A stretch of 64,000 nt of DNA from an uncultured Roseovarius sp. (GCA_947503145.1 CANNCP010000002.1:340367-404366), one strand, 5' to 3'. Positions 48,661-58,029 are shown, counted from the stretch's first letter. A program made the numbers and translations. Notes: a model not told the origin generated them from the letters alone.

Positions 48661-50202
48661 TCAGCCCCGCCGGAACGCTTGCCGTAACGCGTGCTTGTCA
48701 AACGCGCCGAGGAGCCGCCCGAACAGGCCATAGCTTAGCGCGCCCAGCACGATCAGAACCAGCAGCGCCAGCCAGCGCCAGCCGTCCAGGCCAAAAAACG
48801 GCCCGATCACCAGCACGCCCCCCCAGAGCACCGCCCCCATCAGCAGCGCCGCAAGCGTGATGCGCCAGATGCGTTGGCGAAACCGCGTGTCGAACCGCGC
48901 GACATCGCCAAAGGGCCTTTTACCGCGCAAAAGCAGCCAGACCATCGCCCAGGCTGCAAATGTGGTGGCGATTGCAGCTGCGATCCACCCAATGAAGGGG
49001 GCAAGGCCGATGGCGATGACGGCATTCACCATCATCGCAACCACCGCGTAGTGAAACGGGCGCTTGGTATCCTCACGGGCGAAATAGACCGGTTGCAATA
49101 CCTTTTGCAGGACAAAGGCAGGCAGGCCCAGCCCGTAGATCGCCACCGCCAGCGCCGTGGCGGCGGTATCATCCGTGCCGAATGCGCCACGCTCGAACAG
49201 GACGGTGATCAGCGGGATGGGGATCACTACCAGCGCCACCGCGGCGGGAATGGTCAGGGCCAGCGAAATCTCTCCCGCGCGGCTGAGTGCCACGCGCGCG
49301 CCGGTGTCGTCGCGCGCCTTCAGGCGGCGCGACAGGTCCGGCAGCAGTACGATGCCCACCGCAATGCCCACCACTCCCAGCGGCAGCTGATAGAGCCGGT
49401 CGGCGGCATAGAGCCAGCTGACCGCATTTTCATAGTTGCTTGCAACCTGTTGACCAACCAGCAGATTTATCTGCATGACGCCGCCTGCCAACGCCGCCGG
49501 AACCGCGATGCGCACCAGCTGGCGCATCTCGGGTGTCCAGCGCGGACGGACAGGGCGCACGATGCGGCCGGCGCGGTGTGCTGCGACCCAGACCAGCGCC
49601 AGTTGCGCCGCGCCGGCAAAGGGGATCGTCCAGACCAGCGCTTGCGCGACCTGCCCGCCGGTCATCACTGCATAGCCCATCGCGGTGCACAGCATCACGT
49701 TCAGCAGCACCGGGGCGGCGGCGGCGGCGGTGAAACGCCCCGTCGCGTTCAGCACCCCCGACAGCAGGGCCGCGAGTGAAATGAACAGGATATAGGGAAA
49801 GACGACGCGCCCGAATTCGACCGTCAGATCGAACCGCACGTCACCCGCGAACCCTTCGGCCGTGGCCCAGACAAGGACCGGCATGAACACCATGGCGAGG
49901 CCCGTCAACACCAGCAAAACAAGGGCCAGGCCGCTCATCGCGAGGCTGGCAAAACCGTCTGCGTTTTCCTCCGCCTCCAGCCGTTTCGAGAACATCGGCA
50001 CGAAGGCGGCGTTGAATGCGCCTTCGGCAAAGAAACGGCGGAACATGTTGGGCAGGCGGAACGCCGCGACAAAGGCATCCATCAGCGGGCCGGGGCCAAG
50101 AAACCCCGCGATCAGGACGTCGCGGACAAAGCCGAGCACGCGGCTGAGCAGGGTCCAGACGCCCACCGTCAACACACCGGCAAGGAGGCGGGGAGGTTTC
50201 AT
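48661..50202 (-). CDS. murJ: Lipid II flippase MurJ
   Basis: Flips undecaprenyl-linked lipid II to the periplasm for peptidoglycan synthesis. 513 residues with about 14 membrane spans. The N-terminal signature S-R-V-L-G-F-V-R-D-V-L-I-A and R-L-P-N-M-F-R-R-F-F-A-E-G-A-F (about 20-65) contains the conserved arginines. ATG 50202 (AGAGG upstream) is preferred over a TTG six codons earlier. Confidence 0.96.
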   Translation of the reverse strand: MKPPRLLAGVLTVGVWTLLSRVLGFVRDVLIAGFLGPGPLMDAFVAAFRLPNMFRRFFAEGAFNAAFVPMFSKRLEAEENADGFASLAMSGLALVLLVLTGLAMVFMPVLVWATAEGFAGDVRFDLTVEFGRVVFPYILFISLAALLSGVLNATGRFTAAAAAPVLLNVMLCTAMGYAVMTGGQVAQALVWTIPFAGAAQLALVWVAAHRAGRIVRPVRPRWTPEMRQLVRIAVPAALAGGVMQINLLVGQQVASNYENAVSWLYAADRLYQLPLGVVGIAVGIVLLPDLSRRLKARDDTGARVALSRAGEISLALTIPAAVALVVIPIPLITVLFERGAFGTDDTAATALAVAIYGLGLPAFVLQKVLQPVYFAREDTKRPFHYAVVAMMVNAVIAIGLAPFIGWIAAAIATTFAAWAMVWLLLRGKRPFGDVARFDTRFRQRIWRITLAALLMGAVLWGGVLVIGPFFGLDGWRWLALLVLIVLGALSYGLFGRLLGAFDKHALRQAFRRG

Positions 50203-50521
50203 GATCGGACCTCTGTCCAAGGGATCGGGTCCCTACCGATTAGAGGACGCGAGCCTCGGCGAAAAGACCTCAATGGCACGAAAGTCCCGTCCGTCCCGGA
50301 CGGCGGGGGCGACAGAAGGGCGAAAAAGCGTGGTGAATTGCGGATTTTCGCGCCATTTGCCCCCTGCGGCGAGCGGGCCGTCCGGTTCGGACGGATGAGC
50401 GGACGGGACCTTGGGCGCTGCCGCCTCCGCCCCTCCCGTCACGCGCAGCGTGCGGTCCGGTAACGGCGTGGCAAGACCCCGCGCGACAAGATGTGCCCGA
50501 GCGGCAGAAGAAAGGCGCGCC
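50203..50521. other. Spacer between murJ and the Phd gene
   Basis: About 320 bp. A 96-codon minus-strand frame from an ATG at 50523 fills most of it, but its start codon would overlap that of the Phd gene and I recognise no family. It is GC-rich like core DNA. Promoters for murJ and the Phd gene are expected here. Confidence 0.4.
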
Positions 50522-50827
50522 ATGAGCCAGATCGACACCACGCCGGTGCCCGAGGTGAGCACCGACCATTTCCGCAGCTACCTGCGCGACTACCTCGACC
50601 AGGTGCGCATGCAGGGCGCACGGCTGATCGTGACCCGCCGGGGCCGCCCGATGGCCGGGCTGGTGCCCGCACATGAGGCGCGCGCGCTGTGGCGTGTGGC
50701 CAACACCCGAGAGGCCTATTCCGAATGGCAGATGCTCCGCCGCCTGAACGAGGAGCGCGCCCTGCGGATGGCCGTGCTGAACGAGGCCGAGGACGCCCGC
50801 CGCGCGACGTATGAAGCGGGGCGGTGA
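50522..50827 (+). CDS. Phd/YefM-family antitoxin, orphan
   Basis: A 101-residue protein starting at ATG 50522 (GAAAGG upstream). Residues ~12-50 match the Phd/YefM fold: V-S-T-D-H-F-R-S-Y-L-R-D-Y-L-D-Q-V, then L-I-V-T-R-R-G-R-P-M-A-G-L-V-P. The charged helical C-terminus normally wraps a toxin. No RelE, Doc or PIN-like toxin frame follows; the next gene is on the opposite strand in AT-rich DNA. Confidence 0.75.
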   Translation: MSQIDTTPVPEVSTDHFRSYLRDYLDQVRMQGARLIVTRRGRPMAGLVPAHEARALWRVANTREAYSEWQMLRRLNEERALRMAVLNEAEDARRATYEAGR

Positions 50828-51024
50828 AGGGGGGGGGCGGGAAGCGGTTGTTCGCTACATCCTGGATAGGATATCAGCTTTTCGGCAACCTGCTACATTT
50901 TTTCCAGTGTGAGCATTTAAAAACTGTTTCATCCCTTTGTTCCCGTCGCGAATCAAACCGATACGGCCAATAGCACTCGCATTGAAAGCTGCGCACAAAA
51001 AAACTTGACAAAGCGACCCGAGCG

Positions 51025-52653
51025 TTACTTTCGAACGCCCAATGTGGCATACAACATAGGATGCACTCGAAACTTCGTTGTGTTTTCTATCTGTTGTTCG
51101 GATACTGGTTGGTTGGTTTCAAATATCCAATCCCACGGTCGATCTTCTCGTAGCTTTAGACCTATCGCACCAACTAAATGTAACCGGTACAGAACCATTT
51201 GAATTAGCTCAATGGGCTCGAGATGGATATTTTTATTTACATAGGATACAAGCCGGAGCCAAATCTCATCGGTATGTAGGCTTTCGTCTTGTCCAAATGC
51301 GTCATATAATCTATCTATGAACTTGGTATGCGCCATCTCACTGGCGCTCCTGTAAGCTGGTATACCTCTTAATTGCTCCAGTAGAATAGATATCCCCGGG
51401 AAGGTGCCTGACCATTCATGGATTAACGTTTCATGCCGTAAGTTGGAGTAATTCGCCTCCCCCTTAAGAAATGCATTTTTGCTAACGGCAGACTTACCCT
51501 CTGCGGCATGCATAGATAAATTTATAAAGTTAATTATATCCCTAGGTCGCCGCAATGTTCTCTCATAGATGTAATCCCAAGGGGTATCCTTTGTTGTCGG
51601 GTTTTGCTTGAACACATCCGAGAACCCAACATTTTGGGACGAGTATTGCCTTCGACACATTTCTCTGATGCGTTTTTCTGCAAGTTCCTTCAATTGAGAT
51701 CCGGACCACCTCAACCGGATAATTAGATCGTCATACTTTTCAATTTGGCGCTTTGCAGACGGTGTTTCTCGTATCATCCTGACATAAAGATCGTTACGTA
51801 AAGCAACCACAACTTGAAAATTTCTCAACTTTTTCAGATTTTTTAGACTCTCAAACATGGCTTGGATCAGCTCGAACTTTATTTCTTCATCCACCCAATG
51901 TTCATCTAGACCATCTACTGTGATAAAGTATTTGTCCTGCCTGCCACGTGTGTAGTCCGAAAGAGCCGAGATAACAGCAGGAAGCTCGGACAACGTGGCT
52001 TGACTTAAAAATTTTCGGGCGCGTTGTTGAAGCTGGATCTTCTGCTGCGATCCGAGGCTATGTACATAACCAGCCCTCGCGATAAACTTCCTCAACTCGC
52101 CCCCAAAACTTGCGTTAAACTCACTTTCTAGACTGTCAGTCAACTCAATGACGTTTTCATCAATTGTATTCCAGAACTGCTCTTCATGCTTATCGACAAA
52201 GCTTTCTAGCTTTTCCCTAGATCGACCACGAGTTAACGTTTCTATCAACCTGGTAATTTTATACTTAAATTGATCTTTATCTCTAGCATGTGTTGCTACT
52301 TTAATGTATTCGATGCAAAATACGTGCTTCCAGAGCGCCTGGAAAAATAAATTTAGATCAACATTGAGAGTTTTCAAGAATAAAATAGTATCACTATTGG
52401 CAATATGGTTCATTGCCATGTCGTGAACGGCAAGATCAGATACGTTTTCTTCCTGCTTATTTATCATTCTCAATATGGCAGTTTTTCCCGCGCCCGTACT
52501 GCCAAGCAGAAAAGTAGATGAGGAATTCACATTAGTTAACTGGCTGTAAGCAGGGTGATCCACGAAGCACTTGAAGAGGAACTCATCGTCGTTCTCAGCG
52601 CCGTTTTGCCCAACATTTACGCCGTCGTTTAAGACAATTTTATCAGCACTCAT
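51025..52653 (-). CDS. P-loop ATPase, Sll1717-like, in AT-rich island
   Basis: A 542-residue ATPase. Walker A is F-L-L-G-S-T-G-A-G-K-T-A-I (about 47-59); Walker B is Y-F-I-T-V-D-G-L-D-E-H-W (about 248). Next come V-V-V-A-L-R-N-D-L-Y (sensor region) and R-R-P-R-D-I-I-N-F-I-N (C-terminal arginine helix, about 395), the pattern of KAP/STAND-like ATPases annotated as P-loop ATPase, Sll1717 family. ATG 52653 has GAGGTG upstream. Base composition is far more AT-rich than its neighbours, showing recent transfer. No linked effector gene is visible. A defence role is an inference. Confidence 0.72.
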   Translation of the reverse strand: MSADKIVLNDGVNVGQNGAENDDEFLFKCFVDHPAYSQLTNVNSSSTFLLGSTGAGKTAILRMINKQEENVSDLAVHDMAMNHIANSDTILFLKTLNVDLNLFFQALWKHVFCIEYIKVATHARDKDQFKYKITRLIETLTRGRSREKLESFVDKHEEQFWNTIDENVIELTDSLESEFNASFGGELRKFIARAGYVHSLGSQQKIQLQQRARKFLSQATLSELPAVISALSDYTRGRQDKYFITVDGLDEHWVDEEIKFELIQAMFESLKNLKKLRNFQVVVALRNDLYVRMIRETPSAKRQIEKYDDLIIRLRWSGSQLKELAEKRIREMCRRQYSSQNVGFSDVFKQNPTTKDTPWDYIYERTLRRPRDIINFINLSMHAAEGKSAVSKNAFLKGEANYSNLRHETLIHEWSGTFPGISILLEQLRGIPAYRSASEMAHTKFIDRLYDAFGQDESLHTDEIWLRLVSYVNKNIHLEPIELIQMVLYRLHLVGAIGLKLREDRPWDWIFETNQPVSEQQIENTTKFRVHPMLYATLGVRK

Positions 52654-52903
52654 ATTCGACACCTCAGCAATCAAACCTCTGCAGAGACTGACGCAACGCG
52701 GGCTTGAGGTCCACCCCAATAAGTAGAGTGGAGTAAACTGAAAACCGATAATGCAAGCTGAAGCGCAAGTGATTTATTGACGCTCGAATGCACCACAAGA
52801 GCCTGTTATTTGTCTGATCAGTTCGTCAAGCGGAAATTTTAGGAATGTCCGCTAAAGCCCGCAACTCACCACCAACGCCCCCACACACCCAGCCCGGAAT
52901 CAA

Positions 52904-52960
52904 GGCGCGCTTTGCGCGCCGCCGGGCAGCGCCCGACCGCCCTGATGGGCGGGCGCTTTT
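52904..52960. repeat. REP-like hairpin cluster, first
   Basis: Two adjacent palindromes: GGCGCGC-TTT-GCGCGCC (52904-52920) and AGCGCCCG ... CGGGCGCT (52928-52957) followed by TTT. The second has the same core as the hairpin at 53024-53055. Confidence 0.55.
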
Positions 52961-53023
52961 GCGACGGGTGCGCGTTCAATCGCCGTGGGATGTGGCCCGG
53001 CGATAAAGTGGCCCATTCAAGCG

Positions 53024-53055
53024 GGGCAGCGCCCACCCGCGGGCGGGCGCTGCCC
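53024..53055 (-). terminator. REP-like hairpin, second; possible glnD terminator
   Basis: Perfect 11-bp arms GGGCAGCGCCC and GGGCGCTGCCC with a 10-nt loop, 38 nt beyond the glnD stop. It repeats the GCAGCGCCC core of the palindrome at 52928. A role in ending glnD transcription is likely, but there is no T-run. Confidence 0.5.
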
Positions 53056-53092
53056 GGCATGGGCGGTGGCGGCGGGGCCGTTCAAGCCGCCC

Positions 53093-55876
53093 TCACGTAA
53101 TCGCGCGTTCCACCCCTTCGGTGATCGCGGTGCGCAGTTTGCGTTCCAGCGCCTGGCGTTTGACCTCGGAATAGAATTTCAGGCCGAACATGTCCTTGAC
53201 ATAGAACGTGTCCACCACCTGTTCGCCATAGGTCGCGATCACGGCGCTGGCGATGTAGACGTTGTTGGCCGCCAGGGTGCGCGTCAGGTCGAACAGCAGG
53301 CCGGGCCGGTCGCGGGTGTCGACCTCGATGATGGTGTAGATCTCGGAGCCTTCATTGTCGAAGGTGATATGCGTGGGCACCCGGAAGGCGCGCTCGCGTT
53401 TCTTGATCTTGTCGCGCGATTTGATCGCATCGCGGGCCACGACCTCGCCCTTGAGCGTCCTGAGGATGGTCTGGCGCAGGCGCGGCAGGCGGGCGGTCTC
53501 GAACGGGCTGTCTTCGGCGTCCTGTATCCAGAATACCGCCGTGGCAAAGCCGTCCTTTGACGTATAGGTGCGCGCATCCACGACATTCGCGCCCACAAGC
53601 GCCAGCGCACCTGCCAGCCGCGAGAACATGCCCGGATGGTCGGCCATGACGAAACAGGCGCGGGTTGCATCGCGGTCCTCGTCAGGGTGCAGGTCGATAC
53701 CGATCTGGTCCGCGTCCAGATCGCGCAGCAACGTGGCAAAGACCACATGCGCGGTCACATGCAGCCCCTGCCAGTAGGGCGGGTAGTGGCGGGCCGTCTC
53801 GGTCTTGAGCGCCTTGGCGCCCCAGCCCTTCAGCGCCGCACGCAGGTTGCGCTTGGCATCTGATCCGCGCTGTTCGCGGTTGAGATCCTCCAGCCCGCCT
53901 TCCATCGCGCGGCGCGTCTGGCGGTAGAGCGCGCGCAGCAGCGATGCCTTCCAGTTGTTCCAGGTGTTCGGCCCGACCCCCCGGATATCGCAGACCGTCA
54001 GCACGCAGAGCATATCGAGCCGCTCGCGCGTCTGCACCGCCTTGGCAAAATCGCGCACGGTGCGCGGGTCGGCGATGTCGCGTTTCTGCGCCATGTCGGA
54101 CATCAGCAGATGGTAGCGCACCAGCCATTCGACCGTGTCCACCTCCCTGGGCTTCAGCCCCAGGCGGGGGGCGACGCGGCGTGCGATCTGCGCGCCGAGG
54201 ATCGAATGATCTTCGTCCCGGCCCTTGCCGATATCATGCAGCAGCAGCGCCACGTAGAGCACCCGGCGGTTGACGCCTTCCTTGAGGATCGAAGAGGCGA
54301 CGGGCAGTTCCTCGACCAGCTTGCCGCGTTCCATCCGGCTGAGATGGCTGATACATTGGATGGTATGCTCGTCCACGGTGTAGCTGTGATACATGTTGAA
54401 CTGCATCATCGCGACGATCGGCTCGAATTCGGGGATGAAGGCGCCGAGCACGCCCAGTTCGTTCATACGGCGCAGCGCGCGCTCGGGGCTGCCGTGTTTC
54501 AGCAACAGACCCAGGAACAGCTTTTGGGCCACCGGATCGGTCCGCACCGTATCGTCGATCCTGTCGAGGTTGGCGGCCACGAGGCGCATCGCGTCGGGGT
54601 GGATCAGCAGGCCGGTGCGCAACCCCTCTTCGAACACCCGCAGAAAGTTTAGCGGATCGGCGAGGAACGCCGCCTCATCCTCGATTGCGAGGCGTCCGTG
54701 TACCTCTAGATAGCCGCTCTTCAGCGCACGCTTGCGCCGGAACAGGCGTTGCAGCAGCGGCTCTGATTTGACATGCGCCGCCTCCAGCTTGGTCAGGAAG
54801 ATGCGCGTGAGGTCGCCCACTGCGGTGGCGTGGCGGAAATAATGCTGCATGAAGTGCTCGACCCCGCGCCGCCCGGCGCGGTCGGCATAGCCCATGCGCT
54901 CGGCCACCTCGACCTGCCGATCAAAGGTCAGCTGGTCATTGGGCCGCCCGGTGATCAGGTGCAGGTGACAGCGCACCGCCCAGAGGAAATTCTCGGCTTC
55001 GGCAAATGTCTCGAACTCTTCCTCGGTGAACATGCCATGCGCCACCAGCTCGGCGGTATCGGTGACCCGATAGAGGTATTTGGCGATCCAGTACAGCGAT
55101 TGCAGATCGCGCAGCCCGCCCTTGCCTTCCTTGACGTTGGGTTCGACCATGTAGCGTTGGTCGCCCTGCTTTTCGTGGCGGCGGTCGCGTTCTTCCAGCT
55201 TGGCCTCGGTAAATTCGCGTTCCGTATTCTTGAACAGATCGTTCCACAGCCGGTGGCTGAGATCCCCCGCAAGCCGCGCATCACCGGTCAGCCAGCGATT
55301 CTCCAGCAGCCCGGTGCGGATGGTGAAATCCTCTTGCGCCCGGCGCAGGCAGTCGGGAATCGTCCGGCTGGCATGGCCGACATCCAGGCGCAGGTCCCAC
55401 AGGATGTAGAGCACCGATTCGATGACGCTCTCGGCCCATCCGGTAGTCTTGTAGGGCGTGAGAAACAGCAAATCGACATCCGAATGCGGCGCCATCTCGC
55501 CGCGCCCGTAGCCGCCGACCGCGACCAAGGACAGCCGTTCGGCCCCGGTCGGTGTCGGGTTCGGATGCAACCTCTGGGTGGCCAGCGCGAAGGCCGCCTT
55601 GACGATGCAGTCGGTCAGCCAGGTGTAGCTGCGGATCGCCAGGCGTGCCGCGAACGGCTGGTCGGCCAGGGCGGCGGCAATGGCCGCGCGCCCGCGCGTC
55701 TGCTCTGCCGCCAGGACCGTGACGGCGTGCCTGCGCAGCGCCGGGCCGTCGCCGTCCGGCCCCTGCGCCAGCGCGGCGGCGACACCGGCCTCGTCGAAAA
55801 TCTCGGGTGCCGGACAGATCAGCGGCGGCGCATCCGGCGCATCGACGGCCCCGCGGGCAGCATCAGTGTGGGTCAG
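53093..55876 (-). CDS. glnD: PII uridylyltransferase / uridylyl-removing enzyme GlnD
   Basis: Senses glutamine and uridylylates or deuridylylates PII (glnB is at 19720-20058). The nucleotidyltransferase motif is V-G-G-Y-G-R-G-E-M with S-D-V-D-L-L-F; the HD motif is L-L-L-H-D-I-G-K-G-R-D-E-D-H-S; two ACT domains end the protein. No ATG, GTG or TTG occurs before a TTG at 55570 that would cut off ~100 conserved residues (PPLICPAPEIFDEAG, then R-S-Y-T-W-L-T-D). CTG at 55876 gives 927 residues, has GGAG seven bases upstream and overlaps the previous stop as CTGA. I therefore extend the gene to 55876. Confidence 0.88.
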   Translation of the reverse strand: MTHTDAARGAVDAPDAPPLICPAPEIFDEAGVAAALAQGPDGDGPALRRHAVTVLAAEQTRGRAAIAAALADQPFAARLAIRSYTWLTDCIVKAAFALATQRLHPNPTPTGAERLSLVAVGGYGRGEMAPHSDVDLLFLTPYKTTGWAESVIESVLYILWDLRLDVGHASRTIPDCLRRAQEDFTIRTGLLENRWLTGDARLAGDLSHRLWNDLFKNTEREFTEAKLEERDRRHEKQGDQRYMVEPNVKEGKGGLRDLQSLYWIAKYLYRVTDTAELVAHGMFTEEEFETFAEAENFLWAVRCHLHLITGRPNDQLTFDRQVEVAERMGYADRAGRRGVEHFMQHYFRHATAVGDLTRIFLTKLEAAHVKSEPLLQRLFRRKRALKSGYLEVHGRLAIEDEAAFLADPLNFLRVFEEGLRTGLLIHPDAMRLVAANLDRIDDTVRTDPVAQKLFLGLLLKHGSPERALRRMNELGVLGAFIPEFEPIVAMMQFNMYHSYTVDEHTIQCISHLSRMERGKLVEELPVASSILKEGVNRRVLYVALLLHDIGKGRDEDHSILGAQIARRVAPRLGLKPREVDTVEWLVRYHLLMSDMAQKRDIADPRTVRDFAKAVQTRERLDMLCVLTVCDIRGVGPNTWNNWKASLLRALYRQTRRAMEGGLEDLNREQRGSDAKRNLRAALKGWGAKALKTETARHYPPYWQGLHVTAHVVFATLLRDLDADQIGIDLHPDEDRDATRACFVMADHPGMFSRLAGALALVGANVVDARTYTSKDGFATAVFWIQDAEDSPFETARLPRLRQTILRTLKGEVVARDAIKSRDKIKKRERAFRVPTHITFDNEGSEIYTIIEVDTRDRPGLLFDLTRTLAANNVYIASAVIATYGEQVVDTFYVKDMFGLKFYSEVKRQALERKLRTAITEGVERAIT

Positions 55877-57057
55877 AATCCGGCTCCGCCAAAGCCCTGA
55901 GGCGCGCCTTCGAGGATCACCAGCTTCTTGTCGCGGATCGTGGCGACTGCGAGGCCGCGCTGATTGGTGCCGTTCGGCAGCAGGCGAAAGACGCCGCCGG
56001 TGCCCTGAAATCCGGCGCCCTGCGTCAGGCTGTTGCGCGAGAGCGCATCGCGCTTGCCGCGTTTGGCCAGCGCCCCGATGGCGGCGATCCCGTCATAGGC
56101 CAGGCCCGCGATGGCGTGGGGGTATTTGCCGTTGGCCGCGTGAAAGCGGCTCTCGAACCGCTGCGATTTCTGCGAATCGGGCATCGCGAACCAGCCGCCC
56201 TGCACGCCGGGCAGGTCCAGCGTCTGGGGCGGTTTATCCCAGCGGGTCAGGCCGATATACTGGATATCCGTCGGCGACAGCCCGTTTTCCGGCAGCATCT
56301 GCGTAAACAGCGGCAGCGCGCCTGCGGTGTTCGCGGTGAGGAAAACCGCATCGGCATTGGTGCTGCGCGCGCTCGACGTGATCATCGGGATCGCCGTCAC
56401 GACGCCCTGCTGCGAAAATTCATAAGGCACGTTGCCGACGACCGTGGCCCCCGTCGCTGCGGCCGCCTTGCCGATTGCATCGCGGCCCAACTGGCCCGCG
56501 AGATTGCTGGAATGCACGGTCAGGATGCGGCTCTTGCCCTGACGCACCGCGTATTTCGTCAGGCGCCGTGCGGTGTCGTCAAAGGTCTGACCCAGAATGA
56601 AGAGGTTACCGCCTGCAATGGCCGCATTGTTGGAAAATGCCAGGATGTTCACGCCCTTGTTGGCCACCGCGACGGCCACCGCGTTGGCCGATTCGGCATG
56701 CAGCGGGCCGACGATGATCTTGGCACCGTCCCTGACCGCTTTCAGTGCGACCTGCTGCGCCTGACCCGCCTGCCCGGCGGTGCCGTAGACGCGCAGATCG
56801 ATCCTGACCCCCTGAAGGTCGCCCACGGCCATGCGCGCGGCGCTTTCCAGATCCTTGGCCAGCGCCGCCTCCTGGGCGTTGGCAGAGCCATGCGGCACCA
56901 GCAGCGCCACCGCCACCGGTGCATTCGGGTTGATCGCCGGGCCGCTATCGCCGCCGTCCCCTAACGAGACCGGTTGGCAGGCGGCAATCAGCAGGCCGCC
57001 GATCAGTACGACAATTAGGTTCAGCACCTTGCGGGGGGATGGCAAAACAGCAAACAT
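55873..57057 (-). CDS. LppC/LpoA-type lipoprotein, penicillin-binding protein activator
   Basis: Outer-membrane or envelope lipoprotein with a periplasmic-binding-protein fold, related to LpoA/LppC. ATG 57057 (GGAG upstream) gives a lipoprotein signal with lipobox L-I-A-A-C, Cys27. The mature part has V-A-L-L-V-P-H-G-S-A, then I-I-V-G-P-L-H-A-E-S-A-N-A-V and I-L-A-F-S-N-N, as in LppC proteins. The 394-residue length suits the single-domain alphaproteobacterial form. The stop overlaps the proposed CTG start of glnD. It is divergent from rsmI, the common arrangement. Confidence 0.87.
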   Translation of the reverse strand: MFAVLPSPRKVLNLIVVLIGGLLIAACQPVSLGDGGDSGPAINPNAPVAVALLVPHGSANAQEAALAKDLESAARMAVGDLQGVRIDLRVYGTAGQAGQAQQVALKAVRDGAKIIVGPLHAESANAVAVAVANKGVNILAFSNNAAIAGGNLFILGQTFDDTARRLTKYAVRQGKSRILTVHSSNLAGQLGRDAIGKAAAATGATVVGNVPYEFSQQGVVTAIPMITSSARSTNADAVFLTANTAGALPLFTQMLPENGLSPTDIQYIGLTRWDKPPQTLDLPGVQGGWFAMPDSQKSQRFESRFHAANGKYPHAIAGLAYDGIAAIGALAKRGKRDALSRNSLTQGAGFQGTGGVFRLLPNGTNQRGLAVATIRDKKLVILEGAPQGFGGAGF

Positions 57058-57144
57058 GGGGTATCTCACTCCGTGATAACGGGCAGGCCGGGCGGGCCGC
57101 CGCAGTTAGGGAGATAATAAACGTCATGTGGGGCGGGTCCAGCA

Positions 57145-58029
57145 GTGAATCAGGTTGAACGGAAACTGGACCCGGGGCTTTACCTCGTGGCGACGCCGAT
57201 CGGGGCCGCGCGCGACATCACGCTGCGCACGCTCGACATACTGGCCGGTGCCGATGTGATCGCCGCCGAGGATACGCGCAGCCTGCGCAAACTGATGGAT
57301 ATTCACACCATTCCCTTGGGCGAGCGGCCCCTGCTGGCCTATCACGACCACAATGGTGCGCGCATGCGGCCCCGCCTGATGGCGGCGCTTCAGGAGGGAA
57401 AATCAGTGGTTTACGCGTCAGAAGCCGGTACGCCGATGGTGGCCGACCCGGGGTTCGACCTGGCGCGCGCCGCGATTGCCGAGGCGATACCGCTGATCTC
57501 GGCGCCGGGCCCGTCGGCGGTGATCACGGCGCTGACACTGTCGGGGCTACCGACGGACCGGTTCCTGTTTGCCGGGTTTCTGCCGAACACGTCCTCTCAG
57601 CGAAAATCCGCACTCGCCGCGCTGGCGGACGTGCCTGCGACGCTGGTATTCTACGAATCGCCCAAACGGATCGCGGCGATGCTGCGCGACGCCGCATCGG
57701 TGCTGGGCGGCACCCGCCGGGCGGCGCTGGCCCGCGAATTGACCAAAAAATTTGAGGAAGTTCAGCGCGATACGCTGGAGGCACTGGCCGCCGAGGCCGC
57801 GACAAACCCGCGCAAGGGCGAGATGGTGGTGCTGATAGACCGGGCGGATTCGGTAAATATTAATCCCGAGGAAATAGAGTGCATGTTGCAGGACGCGCTG
57901 GGACAGATGTCGGTGCGCGATGCGGCCGATACCGTCTCGCAGGCGCTTGGGCTGAAACGACGACAAGTGTACCAGATGGCGCTGAAGCTTGCCGGTGACA
58001 GCGCCGCTGCCGGAAAGGATACAGAATGA
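57145..58029 (+). CDS. rsmI: 16S rRNA (cytidine(1402)-2'-O)-methyltransferase
   Basis: Methylates C1402 in the decoding centre using SAM. 294 residues from a GTG start. Family marks: L-Y-L-V-A-T-P-I-G at 13-21, D-V-I-A-A-E-D-T-R near 44-52, Y-A-S-E-A-G-T-P-M-V-A-D-P-G (about 96-109) and A-P-G-P-S-A-V. It overlaps yraN by 4 bp; rsmI-yraN-gshB is a common alphaproteobacterial order. Confidence 0.95.
   Translation: MNQVERKLDPGLYLVATPIGAARDITLRTLDILAGADVIAAEDTRSLRKLMDIHTIPLGERPLLAYHDHNGARMRPRLMAALQEGKSVVYASEAGTPMVADPGFDLARAAIAEAIPLISAPGPSAVITALTLSGLPTDRFLFAGFLPNTSSQRKSALAALADVPATLVFYESPKRIAAMLRDAASVLGGTRRAALARELTKKFEEVQRDTLEALAAEAATNPRKGEMVVLIDRADSVNINPEEIECMLQDALGQMSVRDAADTVSQALGLKRRQVYQMALKLAGDSAAAGKDTE

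Larger units (their letters stand above)
52654..53092. other. Spacer with the border of the AT-rich island
   Basis: About 440 bp. Up to about 52860 the DNA is AT-rich like the ATPase gene; after that it is GC-rich and contains a series of hairpins (52904-52960 and 53024-53055). No protein gene is supported. Confidence 0.5.

Noticed and set aside
50233..50523. 96-codon minus-strand frame next to the Phd gene
   Set aside because: Its ATG would overlap the ATG of the well-supported Phd gene on the other strand, and no family is recognisable. It is kept only as a remark on the spacer.
53093..55570. Shorter glnD beginning at TTG 55570
   Set aside because: It would remove ~100 residues that match the conserved GlnD N-terminus and leave a large gap after the upstream gene.
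54773..56964. Two plus-strand frames (375 and 385 codons) opposite glnD and the LppC gene
   Set aside because: Antisense shadows. They also overlap each other, and neither has a ribosome site or a family match.
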